Source: Ruminococcaceae bacterium UBA3818 (GTDB lineage: Bacteria; Bacillota; Clostridia; Oscillospirales; Ruminococcaceae). Taken from it: a DNA stretch of 32,728 bases. The stretch lies in NCBI GenBank assembly GCA_002369315.1, contig DFDW01000022.1, positions 3,584-36,311 of the forward strand, written 5' to 3'. This document shows, one piece after another, positions 6,425 through 14,855 of this stretch. The notes under the pieces are model-generated. The model did no database searches. It saw only the letters and a program-made list of their open reading frames with translations, and had not been told where the DNA came from. The stretch's first letter is position 1, and each line of letters begins with the position of its first letter. The translations under genes and the position numbers were made by a program.

Positions 6425-8491
6425 ATGAGTTTGCGCGATATCAATATTTCGACGAATTATGAAACAACAGAAGATTCTCGGAAACTTGTTGATGAATTTT
6501 ATATTCCTGTGCTTGAGCAAGCTGTAAAGTATTATCGAATTGCCGGTTTTTTCAGCTCGTCATCTTTGGCGATTGCAGCAAAAGGCATTGAGGGGCTGGT
6601 GCATAATGACGGAAAAATGTATTTGCTTATTTCTCCGGAACTATCTGATGAAGATTATCGAGTAATCCAAGAACACGGAAAGATTACTGAAGACATAAGT
6701 ATTTTCTCGGATTTTGAATTGGATCGCGCAGTTAATGAAAACGTGCAAGCTCTTGCGTGGTTGCTTGACAGTGGACGGCTTGAAATCAAAATCGTAGTAG
6801 GGAAAAAGAAATCGACGAGTTTGTTCCATCAAAAAGTGGGCGTTGTGTTTGACGCTGATAATAACATTGTTTCTTTCTCAGGATCGATCAACGAGACGGC
6901 ACAAGCATGGCTTAACAATATTGAGGAATTCAAAGTCTTTCGTTCATGGGAAGATGGCCAGTTAGACTACTTGCAGTCAGACCTCGCGAAGTTCCTTGCA
7001 TATTGGAAAAATGAAAGGCCGGCACTTGCAGATGTTTACGATATCCCGGAGGCAATTAAGAAGAAAATTATTGAAATAAAGCCTCGGGATGTTATGGATC
7101 TGAACATTATGCGCAGATATCGTAAAGATAAGAAGAACGAGGATAACAAGTTAAGCCTCTTTCCTCATCAGGAAAGAGCGGTGAAGGCGTGGACTGATAA
7201 CGGTTATTCACTGCTCATGGAGATGGCAACAGGAACAGGTAAGACCAGAACTGCTATTGGATGCATTCTCCAGTTGCTGAAAGAACACACGCCAACCCTG
7301 TATATTGTTGCTACGCCTCAAAATACGCTTTCTCGTCAATGGAAAGCAGATGTTGAAAAACTGGGGATTGTTTTTGATTATGCGGCAATTATTGACGGCA
7401 GCAATACCAAATGGAGAAAAGACCTCGAATTTTTGCTGATGGATATCAGTGATGGGAATGTCAAAAACGCAATTATCTATACTACCCACGATACAAGTTC
7501 GTCCGACAAATTTATTTCCATTATAAAAGAAAACAAGTATAACACTCGAATTGTTTTTGTTTGTGATGAAGTCCATGCGATAGGATCAGCAAAGCAAAGA
7601 AAAGCACTATTGCCTGAATATGAGTGCCGAATTGGTCTAAGCGCAACGCCGCAAAGAATGTTTGATGAGACAGGTACACAACTCATAGTGAATTATTTTG
7701 GTAATGCTTCGTTTGAGTTTACAATTGCGGATGCATTATCTACCATCAATCCAATTACCGGAAAGCCGTTCCTCAATCGCTTTTACTATTATCCGATTTT
7801 CGTTGGTTTGAGCGAAAAGGAAGAAAAGGATTATGCGAAGATTTCCAAGCAAATTGCAGTAATTTTGAACTCTGAGGATAGAGATGAAGATAAACTGCAA
7901 AGACTGTATGACCGGAGAGCTGATATTTGTAAAAATGCGGTTGGAAAATATGATGCGTTGGATAACTTGTTGGAAGAAATGAGGCCCTCTACGATAGAGG
8001 ACTCAATTCTGTTTGTGTCAGATGCTCAAATCGTCCCTTGCTTTGATATCCTTACAGAAAAGAAAATTCGACGAGCAAAGATTACAGAAAAGGAGTCTGC
8101 CACTAAAGTTGTCGATGAACAAGGCGATACTGAACGACAGGCTATCATTTCGCAGTTTGTAAATCATCAGCTTCAAATGCTGGTAGGCATTAAGTGTTTA
8201 GATGAGGGAATCGATATACCGAATGCGCGAATTGCAATTTTGATGTCTAGCAGCACCAATCCACGAGAATATGTACAGCGTGTAGGACGAGTGATTAGAC
8301 AAGCTCCTAACAAAAAAGAATCTGTCATTTATGATTTCATTGTAAAGCCAAATTGCTCGATTCCAAGCGTTGCGAGTATCCTTGTTAAAGAAGCTCGCAG
8401 AGCGCTATATATCGCTCAAAATGCGATCAATTTTGATGACGTAAGAGAAAAATTCTTAGAGAACGGGGTGGAAATGAATGCCGATCAGTGA
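6425..8491 (+). CDS. PLD-nuclease-like domain fused to SF2 (DEAD/DEAH-box) helicase
   Basis: A 688-aa protein. Residues 1-200 form a phospholipase-D-like domain with one HxK motif (H135-Q-K137, then SGSINE at 152-157), the fold used by restriction nucleases such as BfiI. Residues 240-660 are a superfamily 2 helicase: Walker A ATGTGKT at 268-274, DEVH at 381-384, SATP at 406-409 and motif VI QRVGRVIRQ at 618-626. The fold predicts ATP-driven translocation on DNA coupled to cleavage. The gene overlaps the next by 14 bp. This PLD-helicase fusion is characteristic of phage-defence and restriction loci. A single HKD motif means it would act as a dimer, as in other PLD nucleases. Confidence 0.9.
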   Translation: MSLRDINISTNYETTEDSRKLVDEFYIPVLEQAVKYYRIAGFFSSSSLAIAAKGIEGLVHNDGKMYLLISPELSDEDYRVIQEHGKITEDISIFSDFELDRAVNENVQALAWLLDSGRLEIKIVVGKKKSTSLFHQKVGVVFDADNNIVSFSGSINETAQAWLNNIEEFKVFRSWEDGQLDYLQSDLAKFLAYWKNERPALADVYDIPEAIKKKIIEIKPRDVMDLNIMRRYRKDKKNEDNKLSLFPHQERAVKAWTDNGYSLLMEMATGTGKTRTAIGCILQLLKEHTPTLYIVATPQNTLSRQWKADVEKLGIVFDYAAIIDGSNTKWRKDLEFLLMDISDGNVKNAIIYTTHDTSSSDKFISIIKENKYNTRIVFVCDEVHAIGSAKQRKALLPEYECRIGLSATPQRMFDETGTQLIVNYFGNASFEFTIADALSTINPITGKPFLNRFYYYPIFVGLSEKEEKDYAKISKQIAVILNSEDRDEDKLQRLYDRRADICKNAVGKYDALDNLLEEMRPSTIEDSILFVSDAQIVPCFDILTEKKIRRAKITEKESATKVVDEQGDTERQAIISQFVNHQLQMLVGIKCLDEGIDIPNARIAILMSSSTNPREYVQRVGRVIRQAPNKKESVIYDFIVKPNCSIPSVASILVKEARRALYIAQNAINFDDVREKFLENGVEMNADQ

Positions 8492-8666
8492 AAAGATTAT
8501 GAATGAATTGTCCAAGCTTCCTGTGTCAGAGGCAGAAAAGAAGTTGATGACGGATATTCTGTCTCATGAGGATATTGGAACGGCGCATTACAGTGCCCCG
8601 TATGAGCAACTCATCAAAAACTATCTTTCTGACAATCCTCCCAAGAAAGGAGGTAAGAAAAAGTGA
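8478..8666 (+). CDS. 62-aa charged small protein of the defence-like operon
   Basis: It overlaps the helicase gene by 14 bp and the ATPase gene by 4 bp (GTGA), so it is translated within the operon despite its size. Most of it is predicted helical (EKIMNELSKLPVSEAEKKLMTDIL), with a basic end PPKKGGKKK. The DNA coding for that tail also carries the GGAGG ribosome site of the ATPase gene. No family is recognised. The double overlap suggests an obligate subunit or adaptor between helicase and ATPase. Confidence 0.75.
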   Translation: MPISEKIMNELSKLPVSEAEKKLMTDILSHEDIGTAHYSAPYEQLIKNYLSDNPPKKGGKKK

Positions 8667-10660
8667 GCCCGATCTTAATTGATAGGATTGAATTTGAGAA
8701 TTATCGGCAGTATGGTACAGGCCATATTAATTTTGGCGTTGATGGTAAGCATAAACTGGATGTTCTCATTGCCCAAAACGGTACCGGTAAAACCACGCTG
8801 CTTAATGCGATTACTTGGTGTCTTTATCAGAAAGAACATCAAATTGCAGATACAAAATCGGCTCTACCGCTTCCCAACAAAGCTGTTGTAAACAAGGCAA
8901 AGGTCGGAACAGTTATCACGGTCTCTGTAAAACTGCGTATTCTTGATGGAGATTTGATCATTGATTTTACTCGAAGCCAAGAATTCAAGGTTATTAAACA
9001 GGGAAAGCAGCAAACTGTAATTGATGGTCCGGCTCGTTTTACTGCTGCGATAACCGATAAAAATGATTTCAAGAACACGGTGGTCAAAAACGAGCAAGAT
9101 GCTGACATTGTTGTTAAACAGTATTTTGACGAGGCGATTTTCAATTTCTACTTCTTCGACGGTGAGAAACTGAAAGAGTTTTTCGCAGATGAGCGGTCAC
9201 AAGTAGTTAGGAACTCTGTCTTCAACATTTCTCAGGTAACGTTGTTGGAAAATGCAACTAATCATTTGAGTTCCATGAGGTATGCCCATAGCAGAAAGTT
9301 AGGCAAAAATGCTCCGGATATTCAAAAACTTTACGATGAGCAAGAGGAAGAAAGAGCTTTACTCAAACAGGCTCGGCAAAGCCTAAGTGATGGGAAGATC
9401 GCACAAAAGAGAGCAGAAGAGGAACTTGAGATTATTAACAAAGCTCTTAGTGGATATGAGCCAATTCGACATTATCAGAACGAGCGTGCCGAATTGGAGG
9501 CCACAGTGAGAATGCTTAAAGAAGAGTTGGCTCAGTTCCGTAGTGATCGTGCTGACTTTATCCGGCGATACACTATCCTATTGAACCTATATCCTAGACT
9601 GCAGCACACCTTGGCTCTAATTGACCAGAAGGAGTCAAGTGGAGAATTGCCACCGGCTATTGATAAAGATCAAGTCAAGAAACTGATTGATAATCATGCA
9701 AAAACGTGCCCTCTGTGTGATGGCGCGCTTGATGCTGCTGCGTTTGTACATCTTCAGGAGCTGCTGGACAAGCTTTCTGTTTCTTCTCATACCTCAAACT
9801 ATTTGAAAGAAATCAAAAGCACATTGGAGCGTGAAATTGAGGAAGCAAAGCAGTATAAGCAGAAAAAAGAAAAGCTTACACAAAGAGAGAGAGATCTTAC
9901 AGCAAGAGAAGAAAAGGCAAAAGGACGACTGAAGGAAATTAACTCTATTCTTTCGAACTTTGATAGTGAAAGCAAGCAGATTGATGTATCCAAGTTAGAG
10001 AACAAACGGACTACTTGGCAAAACAAACTTAAAAGTGCCATGAAAACTATTGGTGCAGCAGAAAGCACTATAACCACTGCCAAGAAGCGAATTGAAGATC
10101 TTGATGCTGAGATCGAAACCTTCACCAAAAAAATTGATGCCTACAACGAAACAAAGCAGATAATTTCTGTTTTAGAGTCTATGATAGAAGGTTTCGATAC
10201 GATCAAGGAAAACATAATGTCCGGCATGAGATCAGAAATCGAGTCTACGACATGGGCGATTTTTGACTCTATGATTTGGAAGAAAAACACATTTGGCTCG
10301 ATTGATATCAACGATGCATATGAGATTACTGTTTACAGTAAAGACGGAACTCGAATGACCGGATCTTTGAGTGCAACGGAACAAATGGCACTTGCATATG
10401 CATATACCCTTGCTATCCACAGGGCTTCCGGCAAAAACTGTCCGTTGGTAATCGACTCTCCGTTGGGACGTGTTTCCGATGACAACCGCGAGAACATGGC
10501 AAAGGTTCTGAAGGAGATCAGCAAAGATAAGCAGATTATCATGCTATTTACACCGGATGAGTATTCCTCGGCAGTAAAACACATTTATAAAGATGTTGCT
10601 ACGGTGAGAGAACTCAAGCTGTCCAGTGATGAATCTGTAGTGGAAGGAGTTGATCGATAA
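8663..10660 (+). CDS. Rad50/SMC-like ATPase (DndD-like) of the defence-like operon
   Basis: A 665-aa ABC-type DNA-repair ATPase. It has Walker A AQNGTGKTT at residues 37-45, a long coiled coil of about residues 215-510 broken by a zinc-hook-like CPLC at 349-352, a signature motif in the form LSATEQ (569-574; usually LSxGE) and Walker B CPLVIDSPLG at 593-602. The layout (RIEFENYRQY start, VIDSPLGRVSDDNR end) is closest to DndD- and RecF/Rad50-like proteins of DNA-modification or restriction systems. The GTG start at 8663 overlaps the stop of the small gene and has GGAGG in front. It is expected to dimerise on DNA and to gate the nuclease/helicase partner. Confidence 0.88.
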   Translation: MSPILIDRIEFENYRQYGTGHINFGVDGKHKLDVLIAQNGTGKTTLLNAITWCLYQKEHQIADTKSALPLPNKAVVNKAKVGTVITVSVKLRILDGDLIIDFTRSQEFKVIKQGKQQTVIDGPARFTAAITDKNDFKNTVVKNEQDADIVVKQYFDEAIFNFYFFDGEKLKEFFADERSQVVRNSVFNISQVTLLENATNHLSSMRYAHSRKLGKNAPDIQKLYDEQEEERALLKQARQSLSDGKIAQKRAEEELEIINKALSGYEPIRHYQNERAELEATVRMLKEELAQFRSDRADFIRRYTILLNLYPRLQHTLALIDQKESSGELPPAIDKDQVKKLIDNHAKTCPLCDGALDAAAFVHLQELLDKLSVSSHTSNYLKEIKSTLEREIEEAKQYKQKKEKLTQRERDLTAREEKAKGRLKEINSILSNFDSESKQIDVSKLENKRTTWQNKLKSAMKTIGAAESTITTAKKRIEDLDAEIETFTKKIDAYNETKQIISVLESMIEGFDTIKENIMSGMRSEIESTTWAIFDSMIWKKNTFGSIDINDAYEITVYSKDGTRMTGSLSATEQMALAYAYTLAIHRASGKNCPLVIDSPLGRVSDDNRENMAKVLKEISKDKQIIMLFTPDEYSSAVKHIYKDVATVRELKLSSDESVVEGVDR

Positions 10661-11103
10661 TGGCAAAAACAGAAGCTGGCGATATCATTTACATTAACGA
10701 AAAGTATCGTTCGTTTATCGATGAACTCAAGACAAATGATGTTCTTGGCTTTAAACTGCTTGATAACAAAGAGTCTTTTATACTTGCAGTTGCTCTTGGT
10801 GTGAATCAGCCGACTGAGTGTAAAAAGAAAAGGTTTGGCTGGACGAGAAAATCATACATAAAGTCTGCTGACAAAGCTATGTGGGCATCTGTTCTCCTTG
10901 GAACGGCCACAACCGACGAAGAGATCAATCAGTATGCAGATTTGGACAAGAGCATTGAATTGTGTGAACAGTGTGCCGAGACAGGTTTTGAGATTCTTAA
11001 ACAGCAATACGATAAAGCTGAGGGCGATGCTGAACTGTTTGAGCGCCGGATGATGAAAGCACTTGACTTGCTGTATACTCAAATGGTCGAAAACGACATC
11101 TAA
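10660..11103 (+). CDS. 147-aa helical protein of the defence-like operon
   Basis: It begins on the last base of the ATPase stop codon (TAATGG), so translation is coupled. The predicted fold is all helical. YRSFIDELKTNDVLGFKLLDNKESFILAVALGVN opens it, and a second half (IELCEQCAETGFEILKQQYDKA) has two cysteines three residues apart. Position and size recall DndE after DndD in phosphorothioation loci, but I see no sequence signature of DndE. It is probably a dedicated partner of the ATPase. The next gene follows after 21 bp, so the transcript may continue. Confidence 0.75.
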   Translation: MAKTEAGDIIYINEKYRSFIDELKTNDVLGFKLLDNKESFILAVALGVNQPTECKKKRFGWTRKSYIKSADKAMWASVLLGTATTDEEINQYADLDKSIELCEQCAETGFEILKQQYDKAEGDAELFERRMMKALDLLYTQMVENDI

Positions 11104-11124
11104 GCGGCAAAAGGAGATAATACC

Positions 11125-14100
11125 ATGCTACATCATGGCCTTTATGAACAAGTCATCAATAACGCGCTGAATAGCGAGCTTGCGGAGATTCCGGAAGCCC
11201 GCAAGGCTGTTGCGCCCATCGATAAGGCGGAGGCATCCAAGGTGCTGGCGCAGTATCTGGCTGATGTAGTTCAGAAAGGCCTTGATAATGTTCTGGACAA
11301 TGGTGGGGATATCTCTGCGCAAATCGCCCTGACTAACCAGATCGTTAATCTCATTCAAAACGCTACAAAAGAAGCTGACTTTGCCGCGCTGGGCGTTGAC
11401 CAGCGCGCAGAGCAGCTTCTTGCTCTTTTACGGGAAGCGGATCCTTGGCTCGCTGTTGGCAAAACAGCCTCTGATCTGAGTCGTCCGGAGACCTCCATTG
11501 CCCAAAGCTCCTTGTTTACCGGTGCAATCCATGAACCGCAAATGTATACGGAACTCAAAAAGGAAATCGTGTCCGCGGACCGGATTGATATGCTGGTATC
11601 CTTCATCAAGTGGAGCGGTTTGCGCCTGCTGATGGACGAGCTGCGCGAGTTCACGCAGAATGGTGGAGAGCTTCGGATCATTACCACTTCCTACATGGGC
11701 GCCACCGATGTAAAGGCTATCGAGGAACTGCGTCAGCTGCCTAACACCAAGATTAAAGTCAGCTACGATACCAAACGCACCCGTCTCCACGCCAAAACCT
11801 ATGTGTTCTACCGCGATACCGGCTTCACAACGGCCTATGTTGGTTCCTCCAACCTCTCTAACGCCGCCATTTCCAGTGGCTTGGAGTGGAATGTGAAGGT
11901 CACAAAGAAAGATCTTCCGGAGACCATCGACAAGATTGCCGCTACCTTTGAAAGTTACTGGAACTCCAACGAGTTTGAATATTACTCCGAGGATCAGAAG
12001 GAGCGCCTTGCTCGTGCGCTGAATGCAGAAAAGTATTTCGGAACCAACAACGCCGAAGTCTACACCATGGACATCACACCGTATTCCTATCAGCAAGAGA
12101 TTCTGGACAAGCTGGAGGCAGAGCGCACAGTACGCGGCTATACGCGCAATCTGGTGGTAGCAGCTACCGGTACCGGTAAGACCGTTATTTCAGCGCTGGA
12201 CTACAAGCGCTTCCGCAAACAGAATCCGGACAAGCCGTGTAGACTGCTCTTTGTGGCGCACCGAGAAGAAATCTTGAAGCAGAGTATGTATACGTTCCGG
12301 GCTGTGCTCAAAGATGCCAACTTTGGCGAAATGTTTGTGGGTAGCTATAAGCCAGAAAGCATCGATAATCTGTTCATCTCCATTCAGACCTTCAATTCAC
12401 AGGATTTTACCGCAAAGACCACACCGGAGTTCTATGATTACATCATCGTGGACGAGTTTCACCATGCTGCAGCACCGACTTATCAGAAGTTGTTGGCCTA
12501 TTATCAACCTCGTATTTTGCTCGGTTTGACTGCTACTCCGGAACGTATGGACGGCAAGAGTGTGCTGCCATACTTCAACAATCGCATTGCAGCGGAGATT
12601 CGTTTGCCTGAAGCCATTGACCGTAAGCTCCTGTGCCCGTTCCAGTATTTTGGCGTCACCGATACCGTCGATCTGGACACGCTCAAATGGAGCGCTGGTG
12701 GCTATGATAAGGGCGAGCTTTCCAAGATATATACTCTCAGTGGCGCGATGGCTAACCGTCGTGCCGATCTTGTTGTATCTGCATTGCTGAAATATGTGAC
12801 GGATATTGACGATGTGAAGGGCCTTGGCTTCTGCGTCTCTATTGAACACGCGGAGTTCATGTGCCGCTATTTCAACGAGCATCATATTCCGTCGATGTTC
12901 CTGACCGGACATTCACCGGAAGAAGAGAGAAAGACCGCAAAGCAGCGCTTGGTGGCCGGTGAAGTGCGCTTCATTTTTGTTGTGGACATCTATAACGAAG
13001 GTGTAGATATTCCGGAAGTCAATACGGTTCTCTTCCTTCGCCCCACGGAGTCGTTGACTGTGTTCCTACAGCAGCTGGGCCGTGGCCTGCGTCTGGCAGA
13101 GGATAAAGAATGCCTGACCGTGTTGGACTTCATCGGTCAGGCCAATAAGAAATATAACTTTGAAGATAAATTCGCGGCGTTGCTGTCAAATACGACCCGC
13201 AGTGTGACCCGCGAAATTAAGGACGGCTTTATTTCCGTGCCTAAGGGATGCTACATCCAGTTGGAGAAAAAAGCTGCCAAATACATACTGGATAATATCC
13301 GAGCCTCCTATGGAAATACTGCTGGCTTGGTGTCCCGTGTAGCTACCTTTGCCGAAGATAGCGGTATGGAGCTGACGCTGGCAAACTTCCTCGATTATTA
13401 CCATCTTGATCCCAGAGCAATTTACAAGTTTTCTTCCTTCTCTCGCATCTGCGCCAGAGCAGATGTCATTGAGGACTTTGAAGAACCTCTGGAAGAGGCT
13501 ATGACCAAAGCATTTGCCCGTCTTGCTGTTATCGATTCTCGTCGCTGGATTTCCTTCCTGCTGGATATTCTCCCGCGCTTGGACGATGTGGATTTCAAAT
13601 CTCTGGACGATGTTGAAAAGCGTATGCTGCAGATGTTCTATATCACCATCTGGGGTAAGGCTGTCGAGGATTGGAACAGTGAAGAAGTGCTGGACAACCT
13701 CTATGCGCTGTCCGATAGCACCAGATTGTTAGGTGAGCTGATAAGTCTGCTTCAATATCGATTTGAGCAGATCGACTTCATTGATGAGCCCGTAGATTTG
13801 GGCTTTGATTGCCCGCTGGATCTGCATTGTACCTATACCCGCGATCAGTTGTTGGTAGCTATGGACTTTATGAAGCCTGCAACCGTGCGTGAAGGTGTAA
13901 AGTGGCTGCCGGAGAAGCAACTGGATGTGTTCTTTGTGACGCTGAATAAGGCGGACAAGGACTATTCGCCTACAACCATGTATAACGACTACTCCATCAA
14001 TGAGAGCTTGTTCCACTGGCAGAGCCAGAGCACGACGGCGGATAATTCGCCCACCGGTCAACGCTATATTCACCACAAGGAGCGCGGCAGCAAGGTGCTG

Positions 14101-14280
14101 TTGTTCGTCCGCGAGTTCAAGTCTGATCGTGTGACAGGTGGTGCTGAGGCGTACACCTATCTGGGTACGGCTAACTATGTGAAGCATCAAGGCTCCAGAC
14201 CAATGAATATCACATGGCATCTAGAACGCCCAATCCCGGCAAAGTTCCTTAAGAAAACAAATAAATTGGTGGTGGGATAA
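11125..14280 (+). CDS. PLD-domain SF2 helicase with DUF3427-like C-terminus
   Basis: A 1051-aa protein with three parts. A PLD nuclease-like domain lies at about residues 130-290 (H222-A-K224, GSSNLS at 240-245). An SF2 helicase spans about 310-700 (Walker A ATGTGKT 347-353, DEFHH 443-447, TATP 469-472, QQLGRGLR 648-655). The C-terminal region of about 250 residues carries YNDYSINESLFHWQSQS and KVLLFVREF, as in DUF3427 proteins, probably a DNA-recognition module. The family is found as a stand-alone restriction-like defence protein. It has its own AAGGAG site 21 bp after the preceding gene. Its codon use is visibly more C/G-ending than that of the six genes before it, suggesting separate acquisition. 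Confidence 0.9.
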   Translation: MLHHGLYEQVINNALNSELAEIPEARKAVAPIDKAEASKVLAQYLADVVQKGLDNVLDNGGDISAQIALTNQIVNLIQNATKEADFAALGVDQRAEQLLALLREADPWLAVGKTASDLSRPETSIAQSSLFTGAIHEPQMYTELKKEIVSADRIDMLVSFIKWSGLRLLMDELREFTQNGGELRIITTSYMGATDVKAIEELRQLPNTKIKVSYDTKRTRLHAKTYVFYRDTGFTTAYVGSSNLSNAAISSGLEWNVKVTKKDLPETIDKIAATFESYWNSNEFEYYSEDQKERLARALNAEKYFGTNNAEVYTMDITPYSYQQEILDKLEAERTVRGYTRNLVVAATGTGKTVISALDYKRFRKQNPDKPCRLLFVAHREEILKQSMYTFRAVLKDANFGEMFVGSYKPESIDNLFISIQTFNSQDFTAKTTPEFYDYIIVDEFHHAAAPTYQKLLAYYQPRILLGLTATPERMDGKSVLPYFNNRIAAEIRLPEAIDRKLLCPFQYFGVTDTVDLDTLKWSAGGYDKGELSKIYTLSGAMANRRADLVVSALLKYVTDIDDVKGLGFCVSIEHAEFMCRYFNEHHIPSMFLTGHSPEEERKTAKQRLVAGEVRFIFVVDIYNEGVDIPEVNTVLFLRPTESLTVFLQQLGRGLRLAEDKECLTVLDFIGQANKKYNFEDKFAALLSNTTRSVTREIKDGFISVPKGCYIQLEKKAAKYILDNIRASYGNTAGLVSRVATFAEDSGMELTLANFLDYYHLDPRAIYKFSSFSRICARADVIEDFEEPLEEAMTKAFARLAVIDSRRWISFLLDILPRLDDVDFKSLDDVEKRMLQMFYITIWGKAVEDWNSEEVLDNLYALSDSTRLLGELISLLQYRFEQIDFIDEPVDLGFDCPLDLHCTYTRDQLLVAMDFMKPATVREGVKWLPEKQLDVFFVTLNKADKDYSPTTMYNDYSINESLFHWQSQSTTADNSPTGQRYIHHKERGSKVLLFVREFKSDRVTGGAEAYTYLGTANYVKHQGSRPMNITWHLERPIPAKFLKKTNKLVVG

Positions 14281-14712
14281 TTGCTATCCGAAAAAATAAA
14301 AGAATTGTATAGAATTACCGCTGAACTTGAGCGCAGATATCCGGGGAGAAAGTTTACGATTGATGGGCATCTTGTTGGTAGTATAGGCGAGGTGATTGTG
14401 GCAGAACGTTATGGTCTTACACTTTTACCTAATTCCACTAAGACTCACGATGCAGTTTCTAAAGACGGAAAGTATGTTCAAATCAAGGCCACACAGGTAC
14501 AGGGGATTTCTATTTCCTCCGAGCCTGATTATTTAATCGCAATCAAACTATTCTCAGACGGTTCATGGGAGGAAGTTTACAATGGTCCCGGGAAACTAGT
14601 TTGGGATAATGCTGGTAAGATGCAGAAAAATGGTCAGCGGCCTATTTCCTTGAACAAGTTGAAGAAGCTGATGACTAGTATGCAAGAAGATAAAATAGCA
14701 CCTGTTTTGTGA
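14281..14712 (+). CDS. DUF6998-type PD-(D/E)XK nuclease-like protein
   Basis: A 143-aa protein. HLVGSIGEVIVAERYGL, then HDAVSKDGKYVQIKAT (about residues 58-73), reads as the E...D...(E/Q)xK core of the PD-(D/E)XK nuclease fold, with Q-I-K as the last motif. EEVYNGPG and QKNGQRPISL are typical of the DUF6998 family. The start is a TTG directly after the stop of the helicase gene; no better start exists in the frame before the first motif. The family is found beside restriction and PLD-helicase genes, so it is probably the partner of the preceding protein. Base composition returns to the more A/T-rich type here. The activity is unproven. Confidence 0.75.
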   Translation: MLSEKIKELYRITAELERRYPGRKFTIDGHLVGSIGEVIVAERYGLTLLPNSTKTHDAVSKDGKYVQIKATQVQGISISSEPDYLIAIKLFSDGSWEEVYNGPGKLVWDNAGKMQKNGQRPISLNKLKKLMTSMQEDKIAPVL

Positions 14713-14779
14713 GGCCTAACATGGTAGAAGAGTAATCGGAAACAGTCTCGAGGTCTGAAAGGATTTTTAGTTAAAATAA

Positions 14780-14831
14780 GGGCAGAAACCTGACGGAAGA
14801 TAGAATTCCGTGATGGTTTCTGCCCTTGTTT
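14780..14831. terminator. Bidirectional intrinsic terminator
   Basis: An 11-bp stem (GGGCAGAAACC at 14780-14790 with 14815-14825) plus an inner ACGGAA/TTCCGT helix is followed by TTGTTT. It lies between two convergent genes and can end both. Confidence 0.75.
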
Positions 14832-14855
14832 AATTACTGGCTTCAAGTTTTAAGG

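Noticed and set aside
10660..11103. 147-aa protein as DndE
   Set aside because: Position after a DndD-like ATPase is suggestive, but the length and sequence pattern do not match DndE and no dndB, dndC or dndA genes are nearby.
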